Assembly (NCBI GenBank): GCA_023052935.1
Contig: CM041293.1
Location: 183,488,749 to 183,552,748, forward strand
From: Piezodorus guildinii
Lineage: Eukaryota > Arthropoda > Insecta > Hemiptera > Pentatomidae
Length of the DNA: 64,000 nucleotides
Direction: 5' to 3'
The notes beneath the pieces were generated by a model. The model did no database searches and had not been told where the DNA came from. It saw only the letters and a list, made by a program, of their open reading frames with translations. A program made the translations under genes and the position numbers. How positions within the stretch are numbered: position 1 is the stretch's first letter; every line of letters begins with the position of its first letter. Positions 23,098 through 33,144 of this stretch are shown here, one piece after another.

Positions 23098-23830
23098 ACC
23101 TATATATGAAATATATTGTAAGGGAATGTATTGCGATCGTGAAATTTTTCGAATTTCAGTTTTCAATCGGAAATACTAATTAGGGTCCCCTGAGTCCAAA
23201 TGACCAATTCCTGTGTGTGTGGGTTTAATCCCTGGCGAAAACAAAAAGTCCTATGAAACTGAAATTTTATATTTAAGACAAACTACGCCTGAGATGTTAC
23301 AGAATCTTTCTCATCAAAATCACCTAACCAGAAGAGCCACTTTATACCATGCATATTGCACCTATTATATAATTTTCTCAAAAAACAGCTCTAATGAATT
23401 TTATTAAACTATATATAGACGTAAAACTTGATAGGCTATAATATTGTGTAGGTTTCATTCTGATTGAAATAGGGCTTAAATGCCGATATTTCAAATTTTC
23501 TTAATCTAAAGTACCATTAATTTTGTAAAAAGTAAAAAAAATAATAGTATAACCTTCTTATTAGGTAAATATATAAGCTGAACGAATTCGATATGTAACA
23601 AAAGGAAAAAACGGAAGAAATATTTGTTAAATGCAATTTTTAGAAAATATTAATATACCGTTTGAAAGCTAAAGATTTAAAAAATAATATATTATCTTAT
23701 ACAGAAGCTTGTAAAAGCCAATACAACTAACTGATTATTTTAGATAATAATAGATTTTTAAGTAATACACATGTTTCTAAAGAAATTTAATTTAGTTAAT
23801 TCTTTATATTTTTTTAAATTCTCCCTTTTA
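23098..23830 (+). repeat. family X repeat, copy 3, first part
   Basis: ACCTATATATGAAATATATTGTAAGGGAATG start, then GGGTCCCCTGAGTCC and the later AGCTGAACGAATTC and CGTTTGAAAGCTAAAG blocks. It breaks off near 23830 where LINE family Y sequence begins; the matching end follows at 25140-25260 with GTGTGTTACCCGCAACAGATTTT. A LINE mosaic was therefore inserted into this copy. Confidence 0.75.
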
Positions 23831-25133
23831 CCTGTGTTATTTAATATAGCTTTAGAATATATCATAGAAAAGGTGATGTGTACGGAGAATGGTTTAAATA
23901 TGGGTGACAAGATTCCGGTTTTGGGGTATGCCGATGATTTGGTACTGCTAGGTGAATCGATGTAAACTTTAATAGGCTTTTTTAATATCATGTACGATTC
24001 TTCCTGATTGTAACAACTATCGTGGGATCCCTCTTCTCCCAGTATGCTATAAAATATTCTCGTCAATACTAACAGCCGAATCACGGAATACGCTGAGGAA
24101 ATTATCGGAAACTATCAATGTGGTTATAGGCCGAATCGCTGGACTATTGATCAAATATTTTCCTTACGTCATATATTAGAGAAAAAATTGGAATACAACA
24201 GTGTAGCCCATCAACTTTATATCGGTTTTAAAAAGGCTTATGATTCAATAGACCTTCAGAAGCTGTATAACATTATGATTGAACAGGGAATATCTAGAAA
24301 GTTAGTAAACCTAGTAGAGATGTGTTTGTCGGAAACATTCCATAAAGTAAGAATCAGTCATAATTACTCCGAGAGATTTGAGGTGCGATAGGGTTTAAAA
24401 CAGGGTGACTCTCTTTCACCTATGTTATTTAATATAGCTTTAGAATATGTCATAGAAAAGGTGATGTGTACCGAGAAAGGCTTAAATATGGGTGACAAGA
24501 TTCCGGTTTTGGGGTAAGCCGATGATCTGGTACTGCTAGGTGAAGAAACGGAAACCATACAACTAAATACAAGTGTGTTAATAAAAGCCGGTAAAGAAAT
24601 AGGACTCGAATTTAATACCGATAGGACGAAATGTATGATTAGTTGCATAAATGGTGGCGATCTTGGTGATATTGATGTATCAGGGCATACTTTTGAACAC
24701 GTAGAGAAATTCAAGTATTTAGGTTCAATGATAACAAGAAAAAATGAAATCCAGGAAGAAATAAAGTCCCGGTTAGAGGTGGGAAATGCGTGTTATTATT
24801 CAGTTGCTAAATTACTTAGCTCGCGGCTTCTATCAAAAAACTTAAACGTTAGAATTTATAAAACTATTATTCTTCCGACGGTTCTTTACGGATGTGAAAC
24901 GTGGCCGCTTACTTTGAAGGATGAACAACGGCTTAAGGTTTTTGAAAATAAGGTACTGCTTAAAATATTTGGTCCGAAACGAGATGAGGCCACAGGGGAG
25001 TTTAGAAGGTTGCACAACGCGGAATTGCGGGACTTGTATCCTGTGAATATAATTGAGTTGATAGCATCGCGGAGACTCAAATGGGCGAGTAAAGTTTTTG
25101 GGCTCGGTGAGGAGCGGGTTCACTAAGCCTATT
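23815..25133 (+). pseudogene. LINE ORF2 mosaic (family Y, copies 1 and 2)
   Basis: A reverse-transcriptase frame remnant. At 23829-23962 the piece LPVLFNIALEYIIEKVMCTEN, then YADDLVLLGE appears first. After 24000 the order restarts upstream: NYRGIPLLPVCYKIFSSIL, GFKKAYDSIDLQKLYN, GLKQGDSLSPMLFNIALEYV, then (after a stop in place of Tyr) ADDLVLLGEE. From 24575 an open 183-codon frame holds EFNTDRTKCM, FKYLGSMIT, LYGCETWPLT and SRRLKWASKVFGLGEER. Close to the end an internal deletion joins GAGGAGCGG to GTTCACTAAGCC, removing the rest seen in the copy at 20100-20285. Several stops show it is dead; the clade (RTE- or CR1-like) was not settled. Confidence 0.75.
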
Positions 25134-25139
25134 ATTAAT

Positions 25140-25260
25140 ATAATTCTTTATTAGTTTCATTCATTTTGATCTCGAGCTGTATTTGATAATTCTTTAATCG
25201 ATTTTGACAACGGCTATAAGTGAAAGTTGTGTGTTACCCGCAACAGATTTTATTATGGAG
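25140..25260 (+). repeat. family X repeat, copy 3, second part
   Basis: TTAATCGATTTTGACAACGG, then AAGTGAAAGTTGTGTGTTAC and CCGCAACAGATTTT: the 3' end of the copy that begins at 23098, beyond the LINE mosaic. Confidence 0.7.
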
Positions 25261-25264
25261 TATT

Positions 25265-25773
25265 TGAAATTGATAAATTTTTTTTTTTAATGAGTTAAGG
25301 AAGGTAATAAAGAGAACATCTTGAGACGATTAGTTGAAACTTTATTTAAATTTCAGTTTTGCATTACCGAATTTCATAAAGGTATATGGAAGGAAAAGTG
25401 TATTATTTTCCCATAACTTGCGTATGATAAATTTGAGAGAGGCGTAGAGCAAGGAGGGAAGATGTATTACTTGAGTATCTGCCTTGACATCTCTCCCTTC
25501 GGCTGACGTCTGTACCGTACCAACTTGGGGGAGAATACTTCAACTTGTTTCATATATGACAGGACGTGTTATCTTTGAGAGATATTAAACATCGTATCAT
25601 GTCAGGTGTATATTTTATATTTTTGTATTTGCAATATATTTTATTATTCTGATATTCAGTTTACTGGGATATTATTTGTATTTAGGTGGTGCGAACTCGA
25701 TTGGGACCATATTCACAACTTTTTTTAATGAAAAATTCAGACAATGATTAGTAAAGGGTAATTTTTTACATAT
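25265..25773. other. intronic stretch, unassigned
   Basis: No gene recognised. GC-richer sequence at about 25430-25580 does not match any repeat seen in the window. Confidence 0.4.
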
Positions 25774-25775
25774 TA

Positions 25776-26687
25776 TTGGGTTGTGTCACATGAAACGTCC
25801 GTTTTCAAGTTAAAGGATTTTTATTAAAAATACGATGTGAAAACAAGATAATTTTATTCGAAGTATTTACCTTCTTTTTCCCAACGTGACACCAACCTTT
25901 TTTATCCCCGAACTGAAAAACTCTGAGCTTTGAAGTGAAACAAAATCCGGAAACGCACTTTTCACTTGATCATCATTTTCAAAAAGTTTTCCTTTGACGA
26001 AGTTGTCTAAATTCCTGAACAGGTGGTAATCTGTTGAAGACATGTCGGGAGAATATGGTGGGTGCGGAAGAACTTCGTAGCCCAGTTCTTTCAATTTTTA
26101 CATCGTATGTTTTGAAACATGGGGTCTTCTGCCGCTCAGTGAGATCATAAGGTACCCATGTATCGAGCTTTTTTACTTTCTTAATCCACATTAAATGTCT
26201 GGAAACGGCAGATACGCTTGAATTTAGTTGTGCTGAGAGTCCTTTAACTGTTTGGTAGGGGTTTCCTTCTACTGTATGTTTGAGGACATCGTTGTCTATT
26301 AGGGACGGAGGTCTTCCTCGTGGCAAGTTTTTCAAGTCGGTACCCCCAACTGAAAACTTAGCAAGCCAACGGTGAATGGTCCGTTCAATAACACTCCCTT
26401 CCCCAAACGCCTTGCAAATATTTCTAGCGGCCTCAGCTGCTGAATGGCCGAGTTTAAACTCGTACAAAAATATTACTCGTAAATCGCGTGTTTCCATGTT
26501 CATATTTGGAGGTATACTAAAAAGTGGGTAATTGATTGTGAAGCTAATTTTTATATTACAAAAATAGAGGATTAGTAACTGTCTACTTTAAATATGTAAA
26601 CATTCGGAAGAAAACTACAGAGACCTGCAAAATCCTTTATGTATTTCAGAAACTATAAAAACGGACATTTCAAGTGAAACAACCCGA
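25776..26687 (-). mobile_element. mariner deletion derivative, copy 1
   Basis: Inverted ends TTGGGTTGTGTCACATGAAA (left) and the complement of CAAGTGAAACAACCCGA (right) are flanked by TA at 25774-25775 and 26688-26689, as for Tc1/mariner. Minus-strand frames hold the N-terminal helix-turn-helix part (METRDLRVIFLYEF, AAEAARNICKAFGEG, ERTIHRWLAKF, GRPPSLIDNDVLK) and the C-terminal HPPYSPDMSSTDYHLFRNL. The middle with the first catalytic aspartates is missing, shortening it to 912 bp from the usual roughly 1.3 kb. It can move only if supplied with transposase. Confidence 0.85.
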
Positions 26688-26689
26688 TA

Positions 26690-26851
26690 CATATTTGTAT
26701 TTTCATCTTTAGTTTTTAATTAAATTCGTCTTTCGATCCATCTTTAATATGTTCAAGTCTTCGCTGATTTTCACTGTGTGTTCTGTGAGACAGCACTCAA
26801 ATTTAATATAATAAAAAACTTTATTCTGGTACAACACCCCTAAGAATAAGA

Positions 26852-26937
<86 letters not shown>

Positions 26938-27325
26938 AGTTATCTACTGTTCTTAGGTTTCAGTCAATAAATAAACAATTTTATTGACCAATAAAAGTTC
27001 GAGATACCAATAAAATTAATATTTATTTGCAATGTGACAAAAAAACAACAACAAACCAGCAAAGGAAAGAAATTTAAACATATATTCTAAAAACCCTTGA
27101 GGAATTTTAAAATAAACTAATTATTCCAATATGCTAAGATGATGGAAAAATAGACAATTATAAATTATATAGAAATTAGGTGAAGCTAATAGCGAATTTT
27201 TATATGTTGTGCATCTGTTTGGGATGCCTAAAGATGTTGGAAACGGTGAGACTCTAAAGTGAGAAGGGAAGAAGCATGCCGAATATCAGTTGGTAGGGAA
27301 TTCCAGTGGGCTTGAGTATTTAATG
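26690..27325 (-). mobile_element. LINE 3' remnant (family V, copy 3) with TA microsatellite
   Basis: On the minus strand near 27315-27230 the frame reads AHWNSLPTDIRHASSL, the WNSLP tail of LINE ORF2. At 26805-26850 the UTR block TTAGGGGTGTTGTACCAGAATAAAGTTT resembles the family V UTRs at 17083 and 19850. A TA repeat of about 80 bp (26855-26937) lies between. Boundaries are approximate. Confidence 0.5.
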
Positions 27326-27465
27326 TTTAACAAATATCTTTCTTTGAATTCTGATGATATGCAAAATGTTAAAATATACAAATTTAATGTCCCTCTAGGA
27401 TTGTTAGTTCGCTCCTGGGAAAGAGATATTGAGGTAAAACTATAATATGATGTTGTAATACTTAC

Positions 27466-27643
27466 ATATCTGCCAATATCCCGGAAGGCAGAACGGCGAC
27501 CAGCTCCCCGAACTCTATGGAGGAGACCAGCCAGGAGCTTTCGGTGGTCGTCATCGGTACGGGTGAATCCTCCGAGACGATGTAGAGCATCAAGGGGGCG
27601 AACCACACGAAGGCGGTACCTGTCATAGCCACTGCCAGCGAAC
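27466..27643 (-). CDS. Tret1-like MFS sugar transporter, first recognised coding exon
   Basis: Exon with acceptor GCGTGCAG and donor GATAT|GTAAGT. It opens two bases into a codon (G|GT, Gly likely), so an upstream exon must supply the start; no ATG in frame precedes it. It encodes SLAVAMTGTAFVWFAPLMLY (helix 1), then the outer loop VSEDSPVPMTTTESSWLVS and helix 2 FGELVAVLPSGILAD, leading into the D-x-x-GRK loop completed at 18461. ESSWLVS is a conserved start of helix 2 in insect Tret1-like transporters. The missing N terminus is probably 20-60 residues. Confidence 0.92.
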
Positions 27644-27689
27644 CTGCACGCAATAGAGGAATAGATAAACAAAAATGTAGTACACAGTA

Positions 27690-28160
27690 ATTTTAGACAC
27701 ATCTCAAAATAATAGAAATAGAAAATTACTAGAAGCGATCCACATTACCAAAAATAAAATAAAGTAAAATTTTAAAATAAATAAAACAATAGCCCAAGAA
27801 CCATAATTAGGACATATAATTAATAGAAAAAAAAAATAAAAATCACAAATATTACATAGGAATACTGGAAAGGTACAAAGTTCAAAATTGGAAAATAATA
27901 GAAACAGTAAGCCAATGAACACCCATGAGGACGAATAGCAGTGAGCTATGTAGTGAAGTGATGGGTTATATGTGAAAAAGTATTTTAAAAAAAAATAAGG
28001 TAAATAATATTAGTGAGTTTTAAATTAATTATGATAAATTGGTGAAGATAATTTTCCAAAAACAAATATTTAAATAATGTAATTTTATTCACTAATCAAA
28101 GTTTTAAATTATTGCTTCAGTCTTGAAAATGGGGAAACAGCCCCGAAACGTTGATAGATG
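27690..28160 (+). mobile_element. Penelope-like element remnant, copy P1
   Basis: Sequence from about 27690 (SK.IEIENY.KRSTLPKIK in one frame, with stops) aligns with KIIEIKKILEAIHIAKNN at about 44200 in the better preserved P2 copy, and the CAGTAAGCCAATGAACA block at 27904 matches CAGTGAGCCAATAGTCA at 44442. A hammerhead-like motif follows at 28122, just as at 44656 in P2. It lies just upstream of the transporter exon at 27643. Strongly decayed. Confidence 0.5.
28122..28153 (+). ncRNA. hammerhead-ribozyme-like motif, stem II intact
   Basis: CTTGAAAA, then a perfect GGGG/CCCC stem II around AAACAG, then GAAAC and GTTG. The first core box is altered; the stem and second box are intact. It ends a Penelope-like remnant. 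Confidence 0.5.
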
Positions 28161-28876
28161 TGAATTCTTATGAAATAAAGTAATTGATTGATCAAAAGGA
28201 AGTTAAGGTGTGCTAATTTAAGTGTAAATAAAAATGTAGTATAGCTGAAAATTGATAATGTTACATATTTTTGGCCAATAAATTGCATAAAAGCGTCGGT
28301 GAGATAGCCTAGTAAAATCAGGTTTTGCAAACCAGGGATTGAAATCGGGCCGGATCCGGGCGGACATTATCAGGTTGATTTTCGCTTTACATTCGAAGCT
28401 GAACTGAACGAGTATAATTGTACTCATAGAAATTTATAAAATACAAGTTTATACATCCCATTTATTTAAAATGTTAGGATTAGGCATAGAGACAAAAATT
28501 AAAATTTAGTACTTGAGGTAACTTGTGCAAATTTTACGGCTATTAAAACAGTCAATCAGCTGATGCGCTCGATGATAACAGTCATACGTTACATCGTCTC
28601 TCAGATTTTTGCTTTTTTCAGTAGGAATTCGCTAGAATTCAGTCTGGAGAACATCACTAGACCTCAGGAATATTACGGCAGTGAATATTGGAGAAGTTTC
28701 GGTAAGCAAAGTTATAATTTACTTTGTACAATCACGAAAAAGTGAAAGAAGGGTCACTGATCAGCTGATTGCCGCTAGCTCGGCAAGCTCGGGCTTGCTT
28801 TTCTTTTAATTATCTTTCTTTTATCTTTAATTCTTATCTCATTATTTATTTATTATTATTATTATTTTCTTAATCA

Positions 28877-30193
28877 ATGAGATATTTTCATCAAGTCATG
28901 TCCTCAAAGTCCGCAAGTAAAAGATCTAGATCTGCAGGTTCTAACTCGTCTCCCACAAAACAGAGACCCCGCCGTGAACAAAATAAAAAAATGATTCCAC
29001 CAGCGACCGCGTCAGCTACCTCATTAGGATCTGAACCACAGCCCAGCACATCATCACAAGGAATAACTGATGAATCTCCATTTTTTACACCGAATCCATT
29101 TCAGATCCTCCAAAATGAAAAAGAAACCATGGAATCTTCTCCTATACCCAGAGAACCACTACCTCCACCAATATTTGTTAAAAATATTAAAAATTTTAAA
29201 CTGATGTGTGCGCATTTAAACAAAGTAACAGATCCTAATAGTTATTATTGTATAAGTAGAACCAATGATACTAAAATATCTCCGACTACTGCTGAAACCT
29301 ACAGAAAGATTGTAAAATATCTGACTGAGACCAAAGCTGACTTTCATACTTATCAGCTGCGCCAAGAGAGAGCATTAAGGGTCGTAATTAGAAACCTACA
29401 TTCCTCAACACCCGTTGAAGCAATCAAAGAAGAACTGACAGAATTAGGATTCCAAGTGAGGCAAGTCACCAACGTTCTAAAAGATAAAAGTCCACTGCCT
29501 CTATTCTTCGTGGACTTGGAACCATCAGCAGGAGTCGAAAAAATCTATGACCTCAGCAGACTGTACTATACCCGTGTAAAAGTTGAAAAACCTTACACAA
29601 AGAAAGAAATAGTCCAGTGCCATAACTGTCAGGCATATGGTCATACCAAAAGTTATTGCCATCACATACCACGCTGTGTGAAATGCGGAGAACAGCATAA
29701 AACAGAAGAATGTACAAGATCAAGATCAGCACCCGCTGTATGTGCTCTGTGCCTCAAGGACCACCCGGCTAACTACAAGGGATGTGAAATCTACAAGAAA
29801 CTCAGAACCAGATACCAAAAACCTCAGGATCCGAATGAAACAGCTGTACCAACCAGAAGCAGAAGAGAACCATCTAAACTTGTAAATTCTAACGTGTCAT
29901 TTGCCCACTTGCTTGAAGGTGGTAACCAGAATCATGAAGTCGAGGCACTGCCGGAACAACATTTTCCTCAACATTCTCAATCTATTGTACAAGAATCTAT
30001 CCCTCAAAGTTTACCTAATCTACAAAAAACTCCTCAACATCAAATTTCTCATATCCCTCCACCATCAAACGTCACATATCTTACCAGTCTAATGACATCG
30101 TTTATCTCCGAAATCAAATCTCTTGTTATGTCGCTTATATCACTCCTTACAAATCTAGTATCGAATCTAATCCCTGCCTTGAAAAATCCTTAA
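28877..30193 (+). CDS. jockey-like LINE ORF1 (gag-like nucleic-acid binding protein), copy A
   Basis: 438 residues. The Ser/Arg/Lys-rich N terminus (SASKRSRSAGS, KQRPRRE) could aid RNA binding or nuclear entry. The middle (about 130-230: TKADFHTYQLRQERALRVVI, EAIKEELTELGFQVRQVTNV) matches the PRE_C2HC domain that precedes zinc knuckles in insect LINE gag proteins. Zinc knuckles follow: C248-x2-C251-x4-H256-x4-C261, then C267-x2-C270-x4-H275-x4-C280, then CALCLKDHPANYKGC. The C terminus has a hydrophobic stretch of repeated SLMTSF, SLVMSLISLLTNLVSNLIP type. Start chosen at MRYFHQVMSS because it is conserved in all three copies. The stop TAA directly abuts the ORF2 ATG. In this family the protein coats element RNA in ribonucleoprotein particles. 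Confidence 0.9.
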   Translation: MRYFHQVMSSKSASKRSRSAGSNSSPTKQRPRREQNKKMIPPATASATSLGSEPQPSTSSQGITDESPFFTPNPFQILQNEKETMESSPIPREPLPPPIFVKNIKNFKLMCAHLNKVTDPNSYYCISRTNDTKISPTTAETYRKIVKYLTETKADFHTYQLRQERALRVVIRNLHSSTPVEAIKEELTELGFQVRQVTNVLKDKSPLPLFFVDLEPSAGVEKIYDLSRLYYTRVKVEKPYTKKEIVQCHNCQAYGHTKSYCHHIPRCVKCGEQHKTEECTRSRSAPAVCALCLKDHPANYKGCEIYKKLRTRYQKPQDPNETAVPTRSRREPSKLVNSNVSFAHLLEGGNQNHEVEALPEQHFPQHSQSIVQESIPQSLPNLQKTPQHQISHIPPPSNVTYLTSLMTSFISEIKSLVMSLISLLTNLVSNLIPALKNP

Positions 30194-32878
30194 ATGACTT
30201 CACCTAACTCCTTATCCATTCTCCTTTGGAATGCGAATGGTGTTAGAAATCATACTGACGAACTGACAGCGTTGTTACAAGACAAAACAATCGATGTTGC
30301 ACTTATAACTGAAACAAGACTAACGACTAAACAGTACTTCAAAATACCGCAATACATGACATACCGTACTGACCACCCAGACGGTAAAGCCCATGCCGGT
30401 TCTGCTATCATTGTCCACCAATCCCTCTCTCATCATTTACTCCCACTTCCCACCTATGATTTCCTACAAGCCACAGCCATAGTAATCAAGACTTTTTCCT
30501 TTCCGGTAACCCTCACATCTGCATATTGCCCTCCTAAACATTCCATTTCCAATTCTGAATTTGTATCCTTCCTGGATTCCTTAGGAAATCGTTTCATTCT
30601 GGGTGCAGACTTAAACGCCAAGCATCAGCAGTGGGGTTCCAGAACCACGAATTCTCGGGGACGAAATTTGCTGTCTGCACTCAACTCCCGAAATTTTAAT
30701 ATCCTGCCTCCTGACTCCCCTACCTACTGGCCAACCGATCCTAACCGCAATCCTGACATCCTCGACTTCTTTATCCACAGCGGATTAGGCTCTCTCAACT
30801 TGTCTTTAACTCGCCTTGATGAACTATCCTCAGACCATAGTCCACTGATCCTAAAAGTATCTCTCACTCCAATTCCAAAACCCATTCCACCATCATTCAT
30901 CCGAGGCCCTGTCAACTGGAACCTTTTCCGCCAAATCCTGACCGATAATATTGACCTCAGAGTAACCCTCAAAACCCAAGATGACCTAGATAATTCCGTC
31001 TATTCCTTTACCACCGCCATCCAACAAGCTGTCTGGACTGCTTCCTCTCCTAAACACTCCAATATAAATCCAGACCAAAATCATTTTCCACAACCTATTA
31101 TAGACCTTATCCACACCAAACGCCGAGCAAGATCATTATGGCAGCGCACCCGACACCCAACAGATCGCCGCTCCTATAACTTCTATTGTAGACAATTGAA
31201 GAGGGAGTTGGCGAACTTCCGTTCCCAGTCCTTTAATTCCTACCTCTCCTCTCTATCAGCTCGTGATAATTCCCTGTGGAATGTCACGAAAAAGATCCTA
31301 AAATACCATCATGTTTCCCATCCTCTCCGACGTGGTGATGACTCCTGGGCTGCGTCTGATGAAGATAAAGCCGAGGAATTCGCCACACACCTCTCCAAAG
31401 TATTCACTCCTCACCCGGAATCCCACATCAATCACACCGCAAAAGTGCAAGACTTTCTTATGTCACCGATTCCACTTTCCCTACCTCCTAAAGCTATTAA
31501 TCCCTCTGAGGTCAAATATCTTCTCCAAAAACTGACTCTCCGTAAATCTCCTGGACACGATCTCCTTACTCCCCAGATCCTCCGACAACTTCCGCAGAAA
31601 GCTATTATATTCCTTACTTATATTTACAACTGCATCCTCCGCACCACCTATTTTCCACTGTTATGGAAACATTCCACCATCATCCTTTTTTTAAAACCAG
31701 GTAAACCTTCCAACAACACTTCATCCTACAGGCCTATTAGTCTACTCCCCATCCTCTCAAAAATCTTCGAAAGGCTTCTTCTAAAACGTATCCTACCCAT
31801 ATTAGAATCTCAAAATCTTCCTTCCCATCAGTTTGGATTCCGTCCTCAGCATTCCACAGTTCAACAGGGGCTCCGAGTTGTAGACCATATTTCCTCAGCT
31901 CTTGAATGCAAAGAGTATTGTTCTGGTGCGTTTCTGGACATTGCGCAAGCTTTTGACCGGGTATGGCACACTGGATTACTCTTCAAGCTGAAAACCCATT
32001 TACCCCAGTCCCTATACCTCATTCTCCGATCCTATCTCTCGAACCGTTCCTTCCGAGTTCGCTGTGGTGAAGAATTTTCTAACCTTTATCCCGTTGAGGC
32101 CGGTGTTCCTCAAGGCAGCGTCTTGGGACCCATCCTCTACATCCTTTACACTGCTGATATTCCTACACATCCTGATACCTTTCTGGCAACTTTTGCAGAC
32201 GACACCGCCATCCTATCATCCAGTTCCAATCCTGAAACAGCATCCTTAAACCTTCAGAGACACCTTTTCCTTATCGAACACTGGTGTAATAACTGGCGTG
32301 TAAAGGTGAACGAAGCCAAATGTAAACACATAACCTTTACTCTTAGACGAAAATCCTGTCCGCCAGTTTATTTCAACTCATTACCGATTCCTCTCTCAGA
32401 TACAGTCCGGTATCTTGGCTTACTGTTAGACAAAAGATTGACTTGGAACCCACATACAAGACTTAAAAGACAAGAACTCAACCGACGATTCGGACAGTTA
32501 TACCGACTACTCAACAGAAAATCTGAACTTACAGTTGAAAACAAATTATTAATCTACAAGACAATACTGAAGCCCATCTGGACCTACGGACTTGAACTGT
32601 GGGGGACAGCTAAACGTTCTAACATCAAACGCATTCAATCCTTTCAATCCAAAGTCCTCCGTACAATAGTAAATGCTCCTTATTATGTCTCCAATTATAC
32701 CTTGCACCACGACCTTAATGTTCCATTTATTTCAGACCTAATTCCATCCAAATTTTCCAAATTCCACCAGAACCTCATTCATCATCCTAATCCTTTAGCT
32801 CAATCCCTATCCAGCTCCACTCATCCATACAACCCACCTAGAAGGTTGAAACGGCAGTGGCCCCGCGACCTTTTGTAA
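30194..32878 (+). CDS. jockey-like LINE ORF2 (endonuclease-reverse transcriptase), copy A
   Basis: 894 residues. An APE-type endonuclease fills the first roughly 230 residues: LLWNANGVR (N13, N15), TETR (E40), GADLNAK (D139, N141) and SSDHSP (D214, H215). The reverse transcriptase spans about 460-740: SYRPISLLPILSKIFERLL, HQFGFRPQHSTVQQ, GAFLDIAQAFDRVWH, GVPQGSVLGPILY and FADD (F667-D670), then VRYLGLLLDKRLTWN. The C terminus is PRRLKRQWPRDLL; no RNase H domain is present, as in jockey. The enzyme would nick genomic DNA and copy element RNA at the nick (target-primed reverse transcription). All key residues are kept and the frame is intact. Confidence 0.95.
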   Translation: MTSPNSLSILLWNANGVRNHTDELTALLQDKTIDVALITETRLTTKQYFKIPQYMTYRTDHPDGKAHAGSAIIVHQSLSHHLLPLPTYDFLQATAIVIKTFSFPVTLTSAYCPPKHSISNSEFVSFLDSLGNRFILGADLNAKHQQWGSRTTNSRGRNLLSALNSRNFNILPPDSPTYWPTDPNRNPDILDFFIHSGLGSLNLSLTRLDELSSDHSPLILKVSLTPIPKPIPPSFIRGPVNWNLFRQILTDNIDLRVTLKTQDDLDNSVYSFTTAIQQAVWTASSPKHSNINPDQNHFPQPIIDLIHTKRRARSLWQRTRHPTDRRSYNFYCRQLKRELANFRSQSFNSYLSSLSARDNSLWNVTKKILKYHHVSHPLRRGDDSWAASDEDKAEEFATHLSKVFTPHPESHINHTAKVQDFLMSPIPLSLPPKAINPSEVKYLLQKLTLRKSPGHDLLTPQILRQLPQKAIIFLTYIYNCILRTTYFPLLWKHSTIILFLKPGKPSNNTSSYRPISLLPILSKIFERLLLKRILPILESQNLPSHQFGFRPQHSTVQQGLRVVDHISSALECKEYCSGAFLDIAQAFDRVWHTGLLFKLKTHLPQSLYLILRSYLSNRSFRVRCGEEFSNLYPVEAGVPQGSVLGPILYILYTADIPTHPDTFLATFADDTAILSSSSNPETASLNLQRHLFLIEHWCNNWRVKVNEAKCKHITFTLRRKSCPPVYFNSLPIPLSDTVRYLGLLLDKRLTWNPHTRLKRQELNRRFGQLYRLLNRKSELTVENKLLIYKTILKPIWTYGLELWGTAKRSNIKRIQSFQSKVLRTIVNAPYYVSNYTLHHDLNVPFISDLIPSKFSKFHQNLIHHPNPLAQSLSSSTHPYNPPRRLKRQWPRDLL

Positions 32879-33144
32879 ATATATTGGAGTTCTAGCACTG
32901 GCTAGATTCTCCACTCAATGTGATGTATGTATGAGTGTGTGTATGTGTATATAGGTATAAGTGAATTATTGACTTTTGTATTGATTCATTATTGTGTATA
33001 TATTTTATTGTAATTTTATGTTGTGTAAATATTGTATGAATGTAGTATGTTTGATATCATTCAGCAATACTATTAATGTCCAAATTGGGACAGATTGTAA
33101 AATTTTCTCAATAAAAATTGTTATTACTAAAAATTAAAACAGTC

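Larger units (their letters stand above)
28554..33132 (+). mobile_element. jockey-like LINE, copy A (near full length, both ORFs open)
   Basis: A 4.58-kb non-LTR retrotransposon between perfect 12-bp target duplications ATTAAAACAGTC (28542-28553 and 33133-33144). The 5' UTR is about 320 bp; ORF1 and ORF2 follow with no gap; the 3' UTR of about 250 bp carries ATTGGGACAGATTGTAAAAT and AATAAAAATTGTTATTACTAAAA. Compared with copy B it lacks about 25 bp at the 5' end. Both frames are intact, and the clean duplication suggests a fairly recent insertion. Confidence 0.93.

Noticed and set aside
28260..28440. Possible tRNA-like SINE (GGTTTTGCAAACCAGG and GGGATTGAAATCGG)
   Set aside because: Box A is not recognisable, and no second copy was seen in the window.
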